Origin: RPQJ01 sp963712815
Lineage (GTDB): Bacteria > Pseudomonadota > Gammaproteobacteria > Steroidobacterales > Steroidobacteraceae
DNA length: 64,000 nucleotides
Direction of reading: 5' to 3'
Assembly (NCBI GenBank): GCA_963712815.1
Contig: CAVQJL010000005.1
Location: 1-64,000, forward strand
Numbering within the stretch: position 1 is the first letter of the stretch; every line of letters begins with the position of its first letter. Position numbers and translations under genes: made by a program. Under the pieces are notes generated by a model. The model worked only from the letters and a program-made list of their open reading frames with translations, did not search any database and was not told the DNA's origin. This document shows positions 43,782 to 52,454 of this stretch, piece by piece.

Positions 43782-45300
43782 ATGTGCGGCATCGTCGGCA
43801 TCGTCGGCTTCAGTCCCGCCAATCAGCAGCTCTACGACGCCCTGACGGTGCTGCAGCATCGTGGCCAGGACGCCGCGGGCATCATGACGGCGCACGAGGG
43901 CGAGATCTTCCTGCGCAAGGACAACGGCCTGGTGCGGGACGTGTTCCAGCAGCGTCACATGCTTCAGCTCAAGGGCAATGTCGGCATCGGCCACGTTCGC
44001 TACCCGACCGCCGGCTGCCAGAGCTCCGCCGAGGCCCAGCCGTTCTACGTCAACTCGCCCTACGGCATCTGCCTCGCCCACAACGGCAACCTGACCAATG
44101 CCTCGGAACTGGCCGGCGCGCTGATACGCGAGGACCGCCGGCACCTCAACACCTCCTCCGACTCCGAGGTGCTGCTCAACGTGCTCGCCAGCGAACTGCA
44201 GCGGGTCGGCGACCTGCGAGCCACGGTGGCCGACGTCTTTGCCGCCGTGCGCGCGGTCTACCGGCGCCTGCGCGGCGGCTACGCGGTGGTCGCGATGGTG
44301 CTGGGGCACGGCGTGCTGGGATTCCGCGATCCGAACGGCATCCGTCCGCTCGTGATCGGCACGCGCGAGAGTCCGCGCGGGCGCGAGCACATGCTCGCCT
44401 CCGAGAGCGTCGCGCTCGACCAGTCGGGCTACACGCTGCTGCGGGACGTCGAGCCCGGGCGAGGCCGTCTTCATCGACGAGCAGGGCCGGCTGCACAGCC
44501 AGCAGTGCACCGAGCCGGTGCGCCACACGCCGTGCATCTTCGAGTACGTCTACTTCGCGAGGCCGGACTCGATCATCGACAACATCTCCGTCTACAAGGC
44601 ACGCCTGCGCATGGGGGAGCTGCTCGCCGAGAAGATCCGGCGGGAGCGACCGGGGCACGACATCGACGTCGTGATACCGATCCCCGATACGAGCCGCACC
44701 AGCGCGCTGCAGGTCGCGCAGCGGCTCGGCGTCAAGTACCGCGAGGGCTTCATCAAGAATCGCTACATCGGCCGCACCTTCATCATGCCGGGCCAGGAGT
44801 TGCGCTCGAAGTCGGTGCGCAGCAAGCTCAATCCGATCGACCTGGAGTTCCGCGGCAAGAACGTGCTGCTGGTGGACGACTCGATCGTCCGCGGCACGAC
44901 CTCGGCGCAGATCATCGATGTGGCGCGCGAGGCGGGAGCCCGCAGCGTGTACTTCGCCTCGGCGGCGCCGCCCGTGCGCTACCCCAACGTCTATGGCATC
45001 GACATGCCCGCTGCCTCGGAACTGGTGGCGGCGGGACGGACCGAGGAGGAAGTCGCCCGCATCATCGGTGCGGACTGGCTGATCTACCAGGACCTCCCCG
45101 ATCTCGTCCGCGCGGTTCGGCACCATGACTCCGAGGTCACGGAGTTCGACACCTCGTGCTTCTCGGGCGACTACGTCACCAGTGACGTGACGCCGGAGTA
45201 CCTCGCCCGCCTGCAGGCCGAGCGCTCGGACCAGGCGAAGGCACAGCGCAATGCCTCGGGATCCGGGCGCGGGGCGCTCAAGGTCGTCGGGTCGCCCTGA
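43782..45300 (+). CDS. purF: amidophosphoribosyltransferase, one frameshift
   Basis: First committed step of purine synthesis: PRPP plus glutamine gives phosphoribosylamine. The N-terminal glutaminase begins MCGIVGIVGFS with the nucleophile Cys2, then LQHRGQDAAGIM, GNVGIGHVRYPTAG and YGICLAHNGNLTNA. The C-terminal phosphoribosyltransferase, in another frame, shows IFEYVYFARPDSIIDNISVY, VIPIPDTSRTSALQVA, NRYIGRTFIMPGQ and the PRPP loop VLLVDDSIVRGTTSAQII. Frame is lost at a GGG run (44,457-44,459); removing one G gives EPGEAVFIDEQGRLHSQQ, the expected sequence. About 505 residues. Confidence 0.93.
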
Positions 45301-45321
45301 GCGGCCTGGCCGGGACGCGAG

Positions 45322-46572
45322 GTGACGGTCAAGGTTCTCATCGTCAGCGATCGGCCGGACTACCGCCAGCTGCTGGCTCACCACGTCACGCTGGAGTGGC
45401 CGGACGCGTTGCCGGCGGAGTACGAGCCCGCCGCGCGCGGCCGCCTGCGGCCGGGCTTCACGGGGTCCGCGTACGACGCGGTGCTTCTCGACGAGGAAGT
45501 GCTGGGCGGGCGCGGCCTCGAGTGGCTCGAGGACCTGAGCGAGCGTCCCGACTTCCCGCCGATCGTGTACCTCGCCGCCGCGGCCGACGGGGCCGCGGTG
45601 GAGCGCGCCCTCGCCTCGGGTGCCGCCCGCGTGCTCGCGAGGGTCGAGTTCGAGCATTCGCAGCTGGTCGGCATGCTGCGCGGCCTGTTCGCGCGCCGCC
45701 GCGACGTGCTCGCCGAGACCTCGCGCGCCGCTCGCCAGCCGCCTGCGCCCGACCGGTTCGGTTCGGTGCGCGTGCGCGGCCACCGCTGCCTGCGACGTCT
45801 CGCGATCGGCGGCTCGTCGAGCGTTTTCCTGGCGCAGTGCGAGGGCAGCGGCCAGCAACGCGTGCTCAAGATCTTCCGGCAGGTGCCCGACGTCGTGGAG
45901 GGCGGCACGACCTTCGAGCGGTTCCTGCGCGAGTACGAGCTCGTGGCGCACCTCGATCACCCGAACATCGCCCGCATCTACGACATCGGCGTGGCCGACG
46001 ATCACGTGTTCCTGGCGATGGAGTACTTCCCGGGCGGCGATCTGCGCACGCGCATGCGAACGCCGATGTCCTGCCGCGTGGCGCTCGCCTACCTGCGGCA
46101 GCTGGCAGCGGCCCTGGCCGCGTTGCACGGCATCGGCGTGCTCCACCGTGACGTGAAGCCCGGCAACGTGCTGCTGCGCGACGACGACAGCCTGGCATTC
46201 ATCGACTTCGGTCTGGCGCGGCAGCTGCGGCTCGACAGCGACATCACAGGTGACGGCGCGATCTTCGGCACGCCGCACTACATGAGCCCGGAGCAGGGTC
46301 ACGGTCGCCCGCTCGACGAGCGCAGCGACCTCTACAGCCTCGGGGTGATGCTCTACGAGATGCTCACCGGCGAGAAGCCGTACGTCGCCGAGACGCCGCT
46401 CGCCGTCATCCACCGTCACGCGAATTCGCCGCTGCCGGACCTTCCGGCTCAGGTCGCGCACGTGCAGCCGCTGCTCGACGCGCTGATGGCGAAGCAGCCG
46501 ACCGGCCGTCCGGCTTCTGCGCTTGCTCTGCTGGCGCGCGTCGACGAACTGCTCGAACGGGCTGCGGCCTGA
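45322..46572 (+). CDS. receiver-like domain fused to Ser/Thr protein kinase
   Basis: A 416-residue fusion. Residues 1-130 resemble a response-regulator receiver: VKVLIVSDRPDYRQLLAHHV, DAVLLDEEVLGGRGLEWL with a possible phospho-Asp, then PPIVYLAAAADG where the usual Thr/Ser and Lys are not obvious. The kinase domain (about 150-410) has a poor glycine loop (LAIGGSSSVFLAQ), VLKIFR lysine, VLHRDVKPGNVLL, FIDFGLA and FGTPHYMSPEQ. No membrane helix is seen. GTG 45322 follows purF by 21 bases and its TGA overlaps the miaE ATG (TGATG). Signal and substrate are unknown. Confidence 0.85.
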   Translation: MTVKVLIVSDRPDYRQLLAHHVTLEWPDALPAEYEPAARGRLRPGFTGSAYDAVLLDEEVLGGRGLEWLEDLSERPDFPPIVYLAAAADGAAVERALASGAARVLARVEFEHSQLVGMLRGLFARRRDVLAETSRAARQPPAPDRFGSVRVRGHRCLRRLAIGGSSSVFLAQCEGSGQQRVLKIFRQVPDVVEGGTTFERFLREYELVAHLDHPNIARIYDIGVADDHVFLAMEYFPGGDLRTRMRTPMSCRVALAYLRQLAAALAALHGIGVLHRDVKPGNVLLRDDDSLAFIDFGLARQLRLDSDITGDGAIFGTPHYMSPEQGHGRPLDERSDLYSLGVMLYEMLTGEKPYVAETPLAVIHRHANSPLPDLPAQVAHVQPLLDALMAKQPTGRPASALALLARVDELLERAAA

Positions 46573-47162
46573 TGACGGATCCAGGCCGGCTGCTGCACGC
46601 GCCCACCGATCCGAAGTGGTTCGAGCTGGCCGGGGCGCGGTTCGGCGAGCTGCTGCTCGACCATGCCAACTGCGAGAAGAAGGCGGCCTCGACCGCACTC
46701 GCGCTGATGTTCGCGTACCCCGAGGACTTCGAGCTCGCGAACCGGATGTCGCGCCTCGCCCGGGAGGAACTACGGCATTTCGAGCTCGTGCAGCGGCAAC
46801 TCGTCGCGCTCGACGTGCCGTTCCGGCGGCTGAGCCCGTCGCGGTATGCCGAGGGGCTGCGCCGCCGCTTGCGGCGCGACGAGCCCGGGCGACAGGTGGA
46901 CCTGCTGCTGTGCGGCGCCCTGATCGAGGCGCGCTCGCACGAGCGATTCCTCGGGCTGGTCGAGCTCCTGCCCGAGCCGCTCGCAGGCTTCTACGACTCG
47001 CTGGCGGCTGCCGAGTCGCGCCATGCCGGCCTTTACCTGCGGCTGGCCGCGCGCGGAGGGGAGCCGGTCGCGGCCAGGCTCGGCGAACTCGCCGACGCGG
47101 AGGCGGAGCTCGCGACCGCGCCGGACGAGCAATTTCGCTTTCACTCGGGGACGCCGGCGTAG
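46572..47162 (+). CDS. miaE: tRNA-(ms2io6A)-hydroxylase
   Basis: A di-iron mono-oxygenase that hydroxylates the isopentenyl group of ms2i6A37 in tRNA. The 196-residue ferritin-fold protein shows FGELLLDHANCEKKAASTAL, LAREELRHFELVQRQLV (E-x-x-H), CGALIEARSHERFLGL and YDSLAAAESRHAGLYLRLA (second E-x-x-H), the four-helix ligands of MiaE. ATG 46572 overlaps the kinase stop. The 3' end faces lpxH across 30 bases. Confidence 0.92.
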   Translation: MTDPGRLLHAPTDPKWFELAGARFGELLLDHANCEKKAASTALALMFAYPEDFELANRMSRLAREELRHFELVQRQLVALDVPFRRLSPSRYAEGLRRRLRRDEPGRQVDLLLCGALIEARSHERFLGLVELLPEPLAGFYDSLAAAESRHAGLYLRLAARGGEPVAARLGELADAEAELATAPDEQFRFHSGTPA

Positions 47163-47192
47163 GCACCGGCCGTGAGCGCCGCGCCGGACCGA

Positions 47193-47933
47193 TCAGCGCG
47201 GCAGCGCCCGCAGTTCATACCCCTGTCGCGTCCATTCGAGCACGCTGCCCTGGGTGTACCAGTCACCGAGCACGATGCGCCGCGCCGGCGCGCCGTCCAC
47301 GGCGATCTCGTGCACCGCCGGACGGTGCGTGTGGCCATGGATCAGCGTGCGCACGCCCGAACGGCGGAACGCCTCGGCGACGGCCGTGGCATTCACGTCC
47401 ATGATCTCGGGGGCCGTGGCGCCGACGTGCGCCCGGCTGCCGGCGCGAAGGCGGCGGGCGAGGGCCCGGCGCTGCTCGAGGCCGAGGTGTCGCAGGACCC
47501 AGCCGACGACCGGGTTGCGCACGATGCGTCGCAGGCGCTGGTAGGCGAGGTCGTCGGTGCAGAGTATGTCGCCGTGCATCAGCAGCACGGACTCCCCGTA
47601 CAGGTCGATGATCGTTCCGTCCGCGAGCAGCCTGGCGCCGCTCTCGCGGCAGAAGCGCCCGCCGATGAGGAAGTCGCGGTTGCCGTGCATCACGAAGCAG
47701 GGCACGCCGGCATCGGTCAACTCGCGCAGCGCCGCGACGACGCCGCGGGCGAGCGGGTCGGGGTCGTCGTCGCCGAGCCAGGCCTCGAAGAGATCGCCGA
47801 GGATGTACAGCGCCTCCGCACGCCGCGCGTCCGTCTCGAGGAAAGCGTGGAACTGCCGAACGACCGCGGGATCGCCCGGGTCGAGGTGCAGGTCCGAGAT
47901 GAACAGCGTGCCCGCCGGGCGCAGCCCGTGCAT
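47193..47933 (-). CDS. lpxH: UDP-2,3-diacylglucosamine diphosphatase
   Basis: A manganese phosphoesterase giving lipid X in lipid A synthesis. The 246-residue product carries all metallophosphatase motifs: FISDLHLDPGDP, ILGDLFEAWLGDDD, VMHGNRDFLIGGRFC, LLMHGDILCTDD and LIHGHTHRPAVHE. The CRES motif (FCRESGARLL) typical of LpxH is present. ATG 47933 is about 105 bases from the divergent gltX start. Its presence shows a lipid A outer membrane, fitting a gammaproteobacterium. Confidence 0.94.
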   Translation of the reverse strand: MHGLRPAGTLFISDLHLDPGDPAVVRQFHAFLETDARRAEALYILGDLFEAWLGDDDPDPLARGVVAALRELTDAGVPCFVMHGNRDFLIGGRFCRESGARLLADGTIIDLYGESVLLMHGDILCTDDLAYQRLRRIVRNPVVGWVLRHLGLEQRRALARRLRAGSRAHVGATAPEIMDVNATAVAEAFRRSGVRTLIHGHTHRPAVHEIAVDGAPARRIVLGDWYTQGSVLEWTRQGYELRALPR

Positions 47934-48037
47934 CGGTGCCTCCGCGGCGTCGTTGGGAGCGCCGATGGTACGGTGCGGGAGCGCACTCCGGCCAGCGCGC
48001 CCGGACCACCCGCCGCGATCCGGTAACATGTGCGGCC

Positions 48038-49462
48038 ATGCAATCCCGCCCGCAGGTCACGCGTTTTGCCCCCAGCCCGACCGGCGCGCTGCACCTAGGC
48101 AACGCGCGCACGGCACTGCTGAACGACCTGCTCGCGCGCGCGAGCGGTGGCCGGATGGTGCTGCGCATAGAGGACACGGATGCCGAGCGCAGCGACGAAG
48201 GCCTGCTCGAGCACCTGCTCGGGGACCTGCGCTGGTTCGGCCTCGCCTGGGCCGAAGGGCCCGACATCGGCGGACCGCGCGGCCCCTACCGGCAGAGCCA
48301 GCGCGCCGGTCACTACGACCGTGCCGTCGCCGCGCTCGCGGACCACGGGTTGGTCTACCCGTGCTTCTGCTCGCCGCAGGCGCTCGAACTCGCGCGGCGC
48401 GCGCAGCTTGGCGCCGACCGGCCGCCGCGCTATGCCGGAACCTGCGCGTCGTTGCCGGCTGCGGAGGTCGCGCGCCGGATCGAGGGCGGGGCCCGTCCCG
48501 CCCATCGCTTCCGGGTGCCGGCCGGCCGCGTGATCGAGTTCGACGACCTGATCCATGGACCGCAGCGGTTCGCGAGCGACGACATCGGCGACTTCGTGGT
48601 CCGGCGGGCCGATGGCAGCGTCGCGTTCTTCCTGGGCAACGCGCTCGACGACGCGGCCATGGAGGTGACGGTCGTGCTGCGAGGTGACGATCACCTCGCC
48701 AACACGCCGCGGCAGATCCTGCTGCTCGAGGCGCTGGGCCTGCCGGTGCCACGGTATGGACACCTCCCGCTGCTGCTCAGCCCGGGTGGGACCCCGCTGT
48801 CGAAGCGGGACGGCGCGGCGAGCCTGCACGATCTGCGGCAGCAGGGTTACCTGCCGGGCGCACTGCGCAACTACCTCGTGCGACTCGGGCACGCGTGCGC
48901 GCGCGAGGGCTGGCTGGAGACGGAGGACATGGCCCGCGACCTCGATCTCGGCCGCTCGAGCCGGTCCGCCCCGCACTTCGACGACGTCCAGCTTCGGCAC
49001 TGGCAGCGCGAGGCCGTGGGGAGGGCGACCGCGACGGAACTCGCAGCCTGGCTCGAGGGGCGACTCGATCGACTCGGCGAACCGCAGCGGCGGCTCGAGT
49101 TCGTCGCCGCCGTGCGCGGCAACCTGCTGTTTCCCGCGGACGCCGAGCCGCTGGTCGGAATGGTCTGCGACGCGCAGGTCGTGCCCGACGACGATGCGGT
49201 GCAGGAGATCGCCGCGGCCGGCTCCGGGTTCTTCGCGCAGGCGGCTGCCGAGTGGCAGTCGAGCGCCGCGGATTTCCGGGGATGGACCCGCGCGGTCGGT
49301 GCCAGTACGGGTCGGAGGGGCGCCGGGCTGTTCATGCCGCTGCGCGCCGCGCTCACGGGTCGCACGCACGGGCCCGAACTCGCGCCGCTTGCCGCACTCA
49401 TGGGGCCCGGGCGGGTGAGCGAGCGGCTGCGTGCCGCCGGCGCGATCGCCGCGGCGGCCTGA
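48038..49462 (+). CDS. gltX: glutamate--tRNA ligase
   Basis: A class I synthetase charging tRNA-Glu. The 474-residue product shows the HIGH-type motif APSPTGALHLGNARTALLND, RIEDTDAERSDEGL, the zinc-binding SWIM region PCFCSPQALEL ... RYAGTC, DDLIHGPQ, VLRGDDHLANTPRQILLLEA and the KMSKS counterpart TPLSKRDGAASL. The C-terminal helical anticodon domain is intact, so it is not the short GluQ paralogue. ATG 48038 is chosen because it begins directly before TRFAPSPTG. Next gene cysS is 29 bases downstream. Confidence 0.93.
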   Translation: MQSRPQVTRFAPSPTGALHLGNARTALLNDLLARASGGRMVLRIEDTDAERSDEGLLEHLLGDLRWFGLAWAEGPDIGGPRGPYRQSQRAGHYDRAVAALADHGLVYPCFCSPQALELARRAQLGADRPPRYAGTCASLPAAEVARRIEGGARPAHRFRVPAGRVIEFDDLIHGPQRFASDDIGDFVVRRADGSVAFFLGNALDDAAMEVTVVLRGDDHLANTPRQILLLEALGLPVPRYGHLPLLLSPGGTPLSKRDGAASLHDLRQQGYLPGALRNYLVRLGHACAREGWLETEDMARDLDLGRSSRSAPHFDDVQLRHWQREAVGRATATELAAWLEGRLDRLGEPQRRLEFVAAVRGNLLFPADAEPLVGMVCDAQVVPDDDAVQEIAAAGSGFFAQAAAEWQSSAADFRGWTRAVGASTGRRGAGLFMPLRAALTGRTHGPELAPLAALMGPGRVSERLRAAGAIAAAA

Positions 49463-49491
49463 TCCGAATCCAACCGAGGCGACGCCATCGC

Positions 49492-50955
49492 ATGCTGCAG
49501 ATCCACAACTCGCTGACCGGCCGCAAGGAGGTCTTTCAGCCGATCCGTCCCGGCGAAGTCCGCATGTACGTCTGCGGCATGACCGTGTACGACTACTGCC
49601 ACCTCGGCCACGCGCGCGTCATGATCGTGTTCGACGTGGTGCGTCGGCACCTCGAGGCGTCGGGCCACAGGGTCACTTTCGTTTGCAACATCACGGACAT
49701 CGACGACAAGATCATCCAGCGCGCGCAGGCCAACGGCGAGCCGATGGGCACGCTGACGGAGCGCTTCATCCGCGCCTATCACGAGGACTGCGAGGCCCTC
49801 GGCGTGCGCCGGGCCGATCACGAGCCGCGCGCCACCGAGCACGTGCCGCAGATCATCGGGATGGTGCAGACGCTGGTCGACAAGGGCTATGCCTACGTCG
49901 GACCGAACAATGACGTCTACTATGCCGTGGCGAAATTCGAGCCTTACGGGCAGCTTTCCGGCAAGCGACTCGCGGACCTGCGCGCGGGGGCGCGCATCGA
50001 CGTGGACGAAGCCAAGCGCGACCCGCTCGACTTCGTGCTGTGGAAGGCCGCCAAGCCCGGCGAGCCGTCGTGGGAGTCGCCGTGGGGACCGGGCCGTCCC
50101 GGCTGGCACATCGAGTGCTCGGCGATGTCGGTCGAGCTGCTCGGCGATCACTTCGACATCCACGGCGGCGGCATGGACCTCAAGTTCCCGCACCACGAGA
50201 ACGAGATCGCGCAGACCTGCGCCGCCTGCGGCTCGAAGTTCGTGAACGTCTGGATGCACAACGGCTTCGTGCGCGTGGACGACGAGAAGATGTCGAAGTC
50301 GCTCGGCAACTTCTTCACGGTGCGCGAGGTGCTCGCGTGGGTGCGCGACCCGGAGGTGGTGCGCTACTTCATGCTCGTCAGCCACTACCGAGGGCCGATC
50401 AACTACACGCCTGAGAGCCTCGCGCAGGCGGATGCGGCGCTCGAGCGTCTGTACCTCGCGCTACGAGGGGTGACGCCGGTGGCGGACGCCGCGCCGACCG
50501 AGGCTACCGCGCGGTTCTCCGCGGCGATGGACGACGACTTCAACACGCCGATCGCGGTGGCCGAGCTCCAGTCGATCGCCGGCGATCTCAATCGGGCCAA
50601 GGCGTCCGGGCAGGCCGAGGTGGCAGCCACACGGGCGGCGGAGCTACGGACGCTCGGCGCGCGGCTCGGGTTGCTCGAGCGGGACCCTGAATCGTTCCTG
50701 CGCAAGAGTCCGAAGAAAAAATCGGGCGACCGTGAATTGCAGCTCGAAGCGGCCCAGCTGACGGCTGCTGGGCAGCAGGTGAATCTTAAGGTCGAGCTTG
50801 CGGACATCGACATCGACCGCCTCATCGAGGAGCGCATCGCGGCCCGCAAGGCGAAGAATTTCAAGGAGTCCGATCGCATCCGCGACGAGCTCGCGGCGGC
50901 CGGCGTGCTGCTCGAGGACCAGCCCGGCGGCCGGACGCTCTGGCGCCGCGGCTAG
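49492..50955 (+). CDS. cysS: cysteine--tRNA ligase
   Basis: A class I synthetase with a zinc site selective for cysteine. The 487-residue product shows MYVCGMTVYDYCHLGHARVM (zinc Cys and HIGH motif), CNITDIDDKIIQRA, GWHIECSAMSVELLGDHFDI, HHENEIAQ, NGFVRVDDEKMSKSLGNFF (KMSKS) and DDDFNTPIAVAELQ. Before the usual C-terminal motif IAARKAKNFKESDRIRDELA there is an extra segment of roughly 30 residues (about 405-437, Lys-rich start KKKSGDREL) not usual in CysS. It overlaps folD by 4 bases tail to tail. Confidence 0.95.
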   Translation: MLQIHNSLTGRKEVFQPIRPGEVRMYVCGMTVYDYCHLGHARVMIVFDVVRRHLEASGHRVTFVCNITDIDDKIIQRAQANGEPMGTLTERFIRAYHEDCEALGVRRADHEPRATEHVPQIIGMVQTLVDKGYAYVGPNNDVYYAVAKFEPYGQLSGKRLADLRAGARIDVDEAKRDPLDFVLWKAAKPGEPSWESPWGPGRPGWHIECSAMSVELLGDHFDIHGGGMDLKFPHHENEIAQTCAACGSKFVNVWMHNGFVRVDDEKMSKSLGNFFTVREVLAWVRDPEVVRYFMLVSHYRGPINYTPESLAQADAALERLYLALRGVTPVADAAPTEATARFSAAMDDDFNTPIAVAELQSIAGDLNRAKASGQAEVAATRAAELRTLGARLGLLERDPESFLRKSPKKKSGDRELQLEAAQLTAAGQQVNLKVELADIDIDRLIEERIAARKAKNFKESDRIRDELAAAGVLLEDQPGGRTLWRRG

Positions 50956-51803
50956 AGGCGCTGCTGCGCCGACTCGAGCGTGTTCTTCATCAGGATGGCG
51001 ACGGTCATGGGACCGACGCCGCCCGGCACCGGGGTGATCCAGCTCGCCCGCTCGCGCGCCGCCTCGAACTGGACGTCGCCGCACAGCTTGCCGTCCGGTA
51101 GCCGATTGATGCCGACGTCGACGACCACGGCGCCCGGCTTCACCCATTCACCGGGGATCAGTCCCGGCCGTCCAACGGCCACCACCAGCAACTCGGCACG
51201 TTCGACGTGCGAGCGCAGCTCGGAGGTGAAGCGGTGGCAGATCGTGACCGTCGCGCCGGCGAGCAGCAACTCGAGCGCCATCGGCCGGCCGACCAGGTTC
51301 GAGGCGCCCACGACCACCGAGTGCATACCCTTGGGATTGATTCCGCACCGGTCGAGGAGCCGGATCACCCCGTAGGGCGTACAGGGACGCATGAGCGGGT
51401 TGCGCAGCGCGAGACGGCCCACGTTGTATGGATGAAAGCCATCCACGTCCTTGGCCGGCGAGATGGCCTCGATCACGACGCGTTCGTCGATGTGGTCCGG
51501 CAGCGGCACCTGCACGAGTATTCCGTCGATCGACTCGTCCGCGTTGAGGCGCTCGATGAGGCTCAGCAGCTCCGTCTGCGTGGCGGAGTGGGGCAGGTCG
51601 TGGCTAACCGAGACGAAGCCGCATTCCTCGCAGGCTGCGCGCTTGTTGCGTACATAGACGTGGGAGGCCGGGTCGTCGCCGACCAGCACGACGGCGAGCC
51701 CCGGGCGACGCTTGCCTTGCGCGGCGAGGCGATCGCTTTGCTCGCGGACCTCGCGGCGGATGTCGGCCGCAATCGCCTTGCCGTCGATGGTCTGTGCCGC
51801 CAT
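50952..51803 (-). CDS. folD: bifunctional methylenetetrahydrofolate dehydrogenase / cyclohydrolase
   Basis: Interconverts methylene-, methenyl- and formyl-tetrahydrofolate. The 283-residue product shows PGLAVVLVGDDPASHVYVRN, KRAACEECGF (catalytic Lys), DGILVQVPLPDHID, KDVDGFHPYNVGRLAL, CTPYGVIRLLDRCGI, HSVVVGASNLVGRPMALELL, VDVGINRLPDG and GGVGPMTVAILMKNTL. ATG 51803 gives the usual MAAQTIDGKAIA; in-frame codons further upstream lack conservation. Convergent with cysS. Confidence 0.95.
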   Translation of the reverse strand: MAAQTIDGKAIAADIRREVREQSDRLAAQGKRRPGLAVVLVGDDPASHVYVRNKRAACEECGFVSVSHDLPHSATQTELLSLIERLNADESIDGILVQVPLPDHIDERVVIEAISPAKDVDGFHPYNVGRLALRNPLMRPCTPYGVIRLLDRCGINPKGMHSVVVGASNLVGRPMALELLLAGATVTICHRFTSELRSHVERAELLVVAVGRPGLIPGEWVKPGAVVVDVGINRLPDGKLCGDVQFEAARERASWITPVPGGVGPMTVAILMKNTLESAQQRL

Positions 51804-51880
51804 GCGCGCTCCGCGCTGCCCAGGGAGACGGCATTCTGTCACGGACGGCTCGGCGTGAACGAGGCCCTGTCCCTGCCAAA

Positions 51881-51909
51881 TTGACGCTCGGAGCCACCGT
51901 CCGTATCAT
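51881..51909 (+). promoter_or_regulatory. sigma70 promoter of the tRNA operon
   Basis: TTGACG (51881-51886), exactly 17 bases, TATCAT (51904-51909), followed by the GC-rich CCGCCTCCCGTGACGG near the start point, typical of stringently controlled stable-RNA promoters. It lies about 70 bases before tRNA-Pro. Confidence 0.75.
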
Positions 51910-51978
51910 TCCGCCTCCCGTGACGGGCCGCCGCGACGATGCGACGGTCCGAGGCGGCGACCGCAGGTCGGTGCAAGG

Positions 51979-52055
51979 CGGGGCATGGCGCAGTCTGGTA
52001 GCGCATCTGCTTTGGGAGCAGAGGGTCGGGGGTTCGAATCCCTCTGCCCCGACCA
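51979..52055 (+). tRNA. tRNA-Pro(TGG)
   Basis: Acceptor CGGGGCA pairs with TGCCCCG, then A and an encoded CCA. The anticodon loop TTTGGGA gives anticodon TGG; T-arm GGTTCGAATCC. First of four tandem tRNAs. Confidence 0.96.
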
Positions 52056-52081
52056 TCCGGACTGCGGACCCAGGACCTCAG

Positions 52082-52158
52082 GCGCCCGTAGCTCAGCCGG
52101 ATAGAGCATCGGCCTTCTAAGCCGAGGGTCGCAGGTTCGAGTCCTGCCGGGCGCGCCA
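52082..52158 (+). tRNA. tRNA-Arg(TCT)
   Basis: Acceptor GCGCCCG pairs with CGGGCGC, discriminator G, encoded CCA. The anticodon stem TCGGC/GCCGA holds loop CTTCTAA with anticodon TCT. Confidence 0.96.
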
Positions 52159-52193
52159 GGCCCGAGCGTGTTTTCGTGATCTCGTTGGACGAT

Positions 52194-52271
52194 GGTGGAC
52201 GTAGCTCAGCTGGTTAGAGCTCCTGGTTGTGGTCCAGGAGGTCGTGGGTTCGAATCCCATCGTCCACCCCA
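52194..52271 (+). tRNA. tRNA-His(GTG)
   Basis: Acceptor GTGGACG pairs with CGTCCAC; the extra G at -1 (52194) faces discriminator C, the histidine identity pair. The loop TTGTGGT gives anticodon GTG; CCA is encoded. Confidence 0.96.
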
Positions 52272-52282
52272 GTTTCGAAGTT

Positions 52283-52358
52283 GGGCCGTTAGCTCAGTTG
52301 GTAGAGCTGCTGACTCTTAATCAGTAGGTCGTAGGTTCGAGTCCTACACGGCCCACCA
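52283..52358 (+). tRNA. tRNA-Lys(CTT)
   Basis: Acceptor GGGCCGT pairs with ACGGCCC, discriminator A, encoded CCA. The stem CTGA/TCAG encloses CTCTTAA, anticodon CTT. Confidence 0.95.
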
Positions 52359-52454
52359 CTTCCCCGCATACCCAGGCATCCGCCCATCGTCACGCCCGTC
52401 CAGCGAGCGGTCTCACTCGCCGTCATCGCCGCTCTGCTGTCGCTCCTGCTTTTC

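Noticed and set aside
44176..47166. A 996-codon open frame antisense to purF, the kinase and miaE
   Set aside because: Very high GC removes stop codons from non-coding frames. Its translation is low-complexity Arg/His/Ala-rich and crosses several genes with strong family motifs on the other strand.
51979..52358. The tandem tRNA cluster as an integration hot spot with an island
   Set aside because: The genes on both sides keep the normal folD-tRNA-tig order, and only one small membrane gene lies between; no integrase or direct repeats seen.
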